A DNA stretch of 36,261 nt from an uncultured Actinomycetes bacterium (lineage in GTDB: Bacteria > Actinomycetota > Actinomycetes > Nanopelagicales > Nanopelagicaceae), in contig CAINLV010000085.1 in assembly GCA_903850565.1 (NCBI GenBank), forward strand, positions 1 through 36,261, read 5' to 3'. Position numbers and translations under genes: made by a program. How positions within the stretch are numbered: the first letter of the stretch is position 1; every line of letters begins with the position of its first letter. The notes under the pieces are model-generated. The model was not told the origin of the DNA, did no database searches, and saw only the letters and a list, made by a program, of their open reading frames with translations. Positions 33,571 through 36,261 of the stretch are shown piece by piece.

Positions 33571-33672
33571 TAATCCGATGTTATCTTCAGATCCTATCGC
33601 GATGATTTTCTAGCTCTGTCAGGATTGCAATTCTGTCGTCCTCACTGAAACTTAGGAAAGAAGGAAAGACGT

Positions 33673-34146
33673 ATGGAATCCATATTGTTGGCCGAGGCAC
33701 GCGAGGAAATCCTCAAGGCAGATCAAAAGGCCTCGTCGATTTTGACGACTTTAGGGATTGGATTCGGAGCCATCACGGGCGGATTACTTGCAGGAAATTG
33801 GACTCCCGCGACGCTCCATGGGTTTCGGCAAGTGAGTTGGTGGATGGGTGCATTTTCTGCAGTCTTGTCCGTATGGGCCGCGGCTTCGGCGATTTGGCCG
33901 AGATACACCAAAGTGGATGCCAAGGACGGAATTACCTTCTGGGGGCACGTCGCAACGTTCGACACACTTGCTGCGTTTACTGAAGCACTGAACAAAACAG
34001 GAGTTGATGACGGATATCGAACAAGGCATCAACTGTGGCGGATTTCAAAGATTGTCGACAAGAAGTTTTGCTTAATTAGATGGTCATTGGCACTTTCGGG
34101 AGTGGCGGTAGGTTTACTCGCTTTTGCAGCGTGGGCGCGTTTCTAA
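33673..34146 (+). CDS. Pycsar effector, transmembrane type (PycTM-like, DUF5706-type)
   Basis: This is the predicted effector of an anti-phage cyclic-pyrimidine system. In 157 aa it has an amphipathic opening helix EEILKADQKASSILTTLGI, which matches the AD.KA..LLT pattern of Pycsar TM effectors. Membrane segments lie near 25-42 and 53-75, followed by WPRY and the conserved FWGHVA (89-94), and a last membrane segment near 136-154. On activation by cCMP or cUMP such effectors are known to damage the inner membrane and stop phage growth. AAGGA stands seven bases before the ATG. The cyclase gene follows after 21 bp, the arrangement of known systems. Confidence 0.82.
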   Translation: MESILLAEAREEILKADQKASSILTTLGIGFGAITGGLLAGNWTPATLHGFRQVSWWMGAFSAVLSVWAAASAIWPRYTKVDAKDGITFWGHVATFDTLAAFTEALNKTGVDDGYRTRHQLWRISKIVDKKFCLIRWSLALSGVAVGLLAFAAWARF

Positions 34147-34167
34147 AGGAATTGAAGAGGTGAGTAA

Positions 34168-34866
34168 ATGGGTTTAAATGATGATTTGAGCAAATACGTG
34201 AAAGGTGTATTTCAAGGCCAATGGACACGGCGGGATGGACAAGTTGTGCCCACTTACGATCAAATCAAATTGGAAGGCAATGATGGCGTCGAGCTCGATG
34301 GAACCGTTCTGTACGCTGACTTAGCGGAATCTACTGAATTGGTTAGAACTCAAAGTTCGATATTCGCAGCGGAAGTGTATAAGAACTACTTATACTGCGC
34401 CGCAAAATTAATCGCTGACTGTGGTGGAGTTGTTACGGCCTACGACGGTGATCGCGTGATGGGCGTATTCATTGGAGATTCGAAAAATACTTCTGCGGTC
34501 GATTGCGCTTTAAAAATCAATTATGCTGTCTTTAACATTCTTCGCCCCGCTATTAAGGCGCAATACCCAAACAGTGGATTCGAGCTTAAGCAAAAAGTAG
34601 GTGTGGATACCTCGAAACTTTTATTTGCGAGAACGGGTGTTCGTGGCACTAATGACCTTGTGTGGGTGGGCTCGGCTTCAAATAATGCGGCAAAATTGGC
34701 GGCTTTGCCCACTCGGTACTACACCTATATTTCAGAGTCGGTTTATACCAACATGCATTCAAAGGCGAAAATGGGGGGAACACCACCGCAAGACATGTGG
34801 ACGTCAGTGAGCGTCCCTGCTCTTGGCTTCAAAGTATATGGTTCGACTTGGAAGAGGACATTTTAG
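34168..34866 (+). CDS. Pycsar pyrimidine nucleotide cyclase (PycC-like)
   Basis: This 232-aa stand-alone class III-type cyclase domain probably makes cUMP or cCMP from UTP or CTP on phage infection. The metal-binding aspartates are D51 (LYADLAEST) and D95 (YDGDRVMG). The later strand motif VGVDTSKLLFAR (144-155) and VGSASNNAAKLA (167-178) form the rest of the class III site. No receptor or HAMP domains are attached, as in other Pycsar cyclases, and the gene directly follows a Pycsar membrane effector. The ribosome site GAGG is seven bases upstream. The base specificity (cytidine or uridine) cannot be read safely. A housekeeping adenylate cyclase is the alternative, made unlikely by the neighbour. 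Confidence 0.85.
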   Translation: MGLNDDLSKYVKGVFQGQWTRRDGQVVPTYDQIKLEGNDGVELDGTVLYADLAESTELVRTQSSIFAAEVYKNYLYCAAKLIADCGGVVTAYDGDRVMGVFIGDSKNTSAVDCALKINYAVFNILRPAIKAQYPNSGFELKQKVGVDTSKLLFARTGVRGTNDLVWVGSASNNAAKLAALPTRYYTYISESVYTNMHSKAKMGGTPPQDMWTSVSVPALGFKVYGSTWKRTF

Positions 34867-34920
34867 AAACTATCCGCGCACCATTATGGCTTAGATCATT
34901 AAGTATCCTTGGCAGTTAAA

Positions 34921-35187
34921 TTATTGAACACCAAGCTTGGATGCCCCCAAAACATCGGTGAGCACGGAACGATCCCTAGGTGCCTTTGCATTTAGAATTT
35001 CCCCTTGCTTTAGTTCTCTCGTATGAAAGAACCAAGCCCTGCTCTCGGTCCTGTATTCGGCATCCAAGGACACGCTAAACCGCACCCGTTTACGCCCAAG
35101 TATTGAATTATATTTCCATAGATGGCGCGATGAATACCGTGACTCAGGAGGCTCAAGCAATCCATAATTTCCGCTCTTCTGACCCAA
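34921..35187 (-). pseudogene. Possible remnant of a NeuB-type (SAF-domain) C-terminus
   Basis: The minus-strand frame reads RAWFFHTRELKQGEIL, then an arginine-rich turn and VLTDVLGASKLG, then stops. The order basic-strand, D/E-L-K-x-G-E-I-L, spacer, D-V-L-G is like the C-terminal SAF domain of sialic/pseudaminic acid synthases (RSL..VKDIKKGE.L ... LDEVLGK). There is no start codon with a ribosome site and no barrel domain, so a fragment is more likely than a gene. The rest of the 418-bp gap between the cyclase and the DUF262 gene shows nothing recognisable. Confidence 0.22.
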
Positions 35188-35284
35188 AGTACCAATTTAA
35201 CGGCATTTCGGACCAGTCCCTGTTCCTGTTGTCACTCCCTTTAAGTACATTATGCACAGGTCAATTAACTGATGTGGAGTTGAA

Positions 35285-36261
35285 ATGCGGGCAAATGCGG
35301 CCAAATTTTTAGGGTACCTGCGTAACTCGACTCAGTTTGTAATACCTATTTACCAGCGGACGTACTCCTGGACGGAAAAACAATGTGAGCAACTCTGGGT
35401 TGACATTCTCCGAGTTGGTTCAAATGATAATGTCACTGTTCACTTTGTGGGTTCAATTGTTTACGTGGAAGATGGACTTTCTCTAGTCACAAGTCACGCT
35501 CCACTTCTTGTCATAGATGGGCAGCAAAGGCTAACGACCGTCACTTTACTTCTCGAGGCACTTGCTAGAGCGGTGGGAGAAGATGAGCCCATAGAAGGTT
35601 TTTCGGCCGAGAAAATTCGAGAGTACTACCTTACAAATCGGTTGGAATCTGGGGATAAATTTTTTAAACTGCTTCTCTCCGAGAACGATAACGAAACGCT
35701 TAAAGCCCTCGTTAAAGGCAGAGAAGCAATAGGGGAAACATCCATACGCATTGATCAAAACTTCGCATTATTTTCTGAATGGATCAAGAAAAGTCCAGAA
35801 CTGATTCCAGCCATTTGCCAAGGCCTTTCCAAGCTCATGATTGTTGACATCGCATTAGATCGCGAGCACGATAACCCGCAGCTCATATTTGAAAGCATGA
35901 ACTCCACAGGTAAGGCGCTAAGCCAAGCCGATCTAATTCGTAACTTCATTCTGATGGGATTAAAGCCCGATTTGCAAACCGATTTGTATAAAGGTTACTG
36001 GCGTCCAATTGAGATGGAATTTGGACAGGAGGCGTATGGAACGCAATTCGACGCTTTCATGAGATATTTCCTAACCTACAAAACGGGCGAGGTACCTAAG
36101 GTCGATGAAGTCTATGACGCATTTAAAGTCTATTCATTAGATAAAATGAAAAGCGATGACGGTGTAACCGAACTAGTTAGAGATATCAGAAAATTTTCTA
36201 AATTCTTCTGCGCTATGGCACTTGGAGCAGAACCAAATCCTAAGTTAAGGGCCCAGTTCCA
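35285..36261 (+). CDS. DUF262 (GmrS/ParB-like) domain protein, 3' end outside window
   Basis: The frame is open from ATG 35285 to the window end (325 complete codons). The opening has IPIYQRTYSWTEKQC, then the nucleotide-binding DGQQRLTT (about residues 79-86) and, around residue 200, ESMNSTGKALSQADLIRNFI. These are the ordered signatures of DUF262, the ParB/Srx-like NTPase domain of GmrS. Such proteins act as type IV restriction systems or as other anti-phage factors, often with a C-terminal HNH nuclease (DUF1524), which would lie beyond the edge. GGAG is five bases upstream of the ATG. It follows the Pycsar pair, supporting a defence island. Confidence 0.85.
   Translation, partial: MRANAAKFLGYLRNSTQFVIPIYQRTYSWTEKQCEQLWVDILRVGSNDNVTVHFVGSIVYVEDGLSLVTSHAPLLVIDGQQRLTTVTLLLEALARAVGEDEPIEGFSAEKIREYYLTNRLESGDKFFKLLLSENDNETLKALVKGREAIGETSIRIDQNFALFSEWIKKSPELIPAICQGLSKLMIVDIALDREHDNPQLIFESMNSTGKALSQADLIRNFILMGLKPDLQTDLYKGYWRPIEMEFGQEAYGTQFDAFMRYFLTYKTGEVPKVDEVYDAFKVYSLDKMKSDDGVTELVRDIRKFSKFFCAMALGAEPNPKLRAQF

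Larger units (their letters stand above)
33052..33672. other. Gene-poor stretch at the island border
   Basis: No convincing gene is found on either strand between the tRNA remnant and the Pycsar effector. Short open frames here have no recognisable domains, unusual residue composition and no ribosome sites. No integrase is seen. The stretch holds a tandem 11-bp repeat, a small hairpin (CCCTCA-GG-TGAGGG at 33138-33151) and a 9-bp hairpin near the effector gene. It may contain eroded mobile-element sequence and the Pycsar promoter. Confidence 0.5.

Noticed and set aside
33339-33613. Small overlapping frames as a toxin-antitoxin pair
   Set aside because: Neither frame has a known toxin or antitoxin motif or a ribosome site, and they overlap on opposite strands.
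1-36261. CRISPR array, rRNA or insertion sequence
   Set aside because: No regularly spaced repeats, no rRNA-like stretch and no transposase frame were seen on either strand.

Overview
The window looks like chromosome of a moderately AT-rich actinobacterium, plausibly a freshwater lineage of the Nanopelagicales type. The pointers are a two-subunit 2-oxoacid:ferredoxin oxidoreductase of the KorAB type, a methylcitrate cycle cluster, a twin-arginine-exported sugar-binding protein whose ABC operon carries no ATPase, many non-ATG starts and very tight gene packing. No rRNA or marker gene is present, so this placement is inference.

Left part (1-12207): the C-terminal part of a UvrD-type helicase cut by the window edge; a sugar-acid cassette (zinc alcohol dehydrogenase, IlvD/EDD-family sugar-acid dehydratase, SMP-30 lactonase) fitting a non-phosphorylating aldose oxidation route; a sulfur operon (sulfide:quinone oxidoreductase-like flavoprotein, a TusE/DsrC protein with one C-terminal cysteine, a DsrE-family protein) behind a CsoR/CstR-like palindrome; and four tandem paralogous TupA-like ATP-grasp enzymes, each with an N-terminal four-cysteine zinc ribbon, followed by an overlapping MFS transporter. 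That last cluster, preceded by a perfect 12-bp palindrome, is the best candidate for an undescribed system: four ATP-dependent ligases plus an exporter.

Middle part (12177-28612): on the minus strand korA-korB-prpB-prpC-prpD link 2-oxoacid oxidation to propionate use, with a RamB/PrpR-like palindrome before prpB. Next are three small membrane-protein genes and a compact signalling operon: single-domain receiver, lipoprotein, hybrid histidine kinase ending in a phosphotransfer-like domain, OmpR-type regulator. Then come CopD-like and FUSC-family membrane proteins on the plus strand, and on the minus strand a channel-like membrane protein overlapping a membrane-anchored N,N-dimethylformamidase-like protein.

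Right part (28763-36261): a sugar ABC uptake operon (binding protein plus two permeases) and a zinc-free quinone oxidoreductase. At 32987 lies the 5' half of a tRNA-Thr(GGU) gene whose 3' half is missing or decayed, followed by about 620 bp without a convincing gene. Then come a two-gene Pycsar anti-phage system (membrane effector and nucleotide cyclase), a possible gene remnant, and a DUF262 (GmrS/ParB-like) gene running off the window. This end reads as a defence island beginning at a tRNA remnant.
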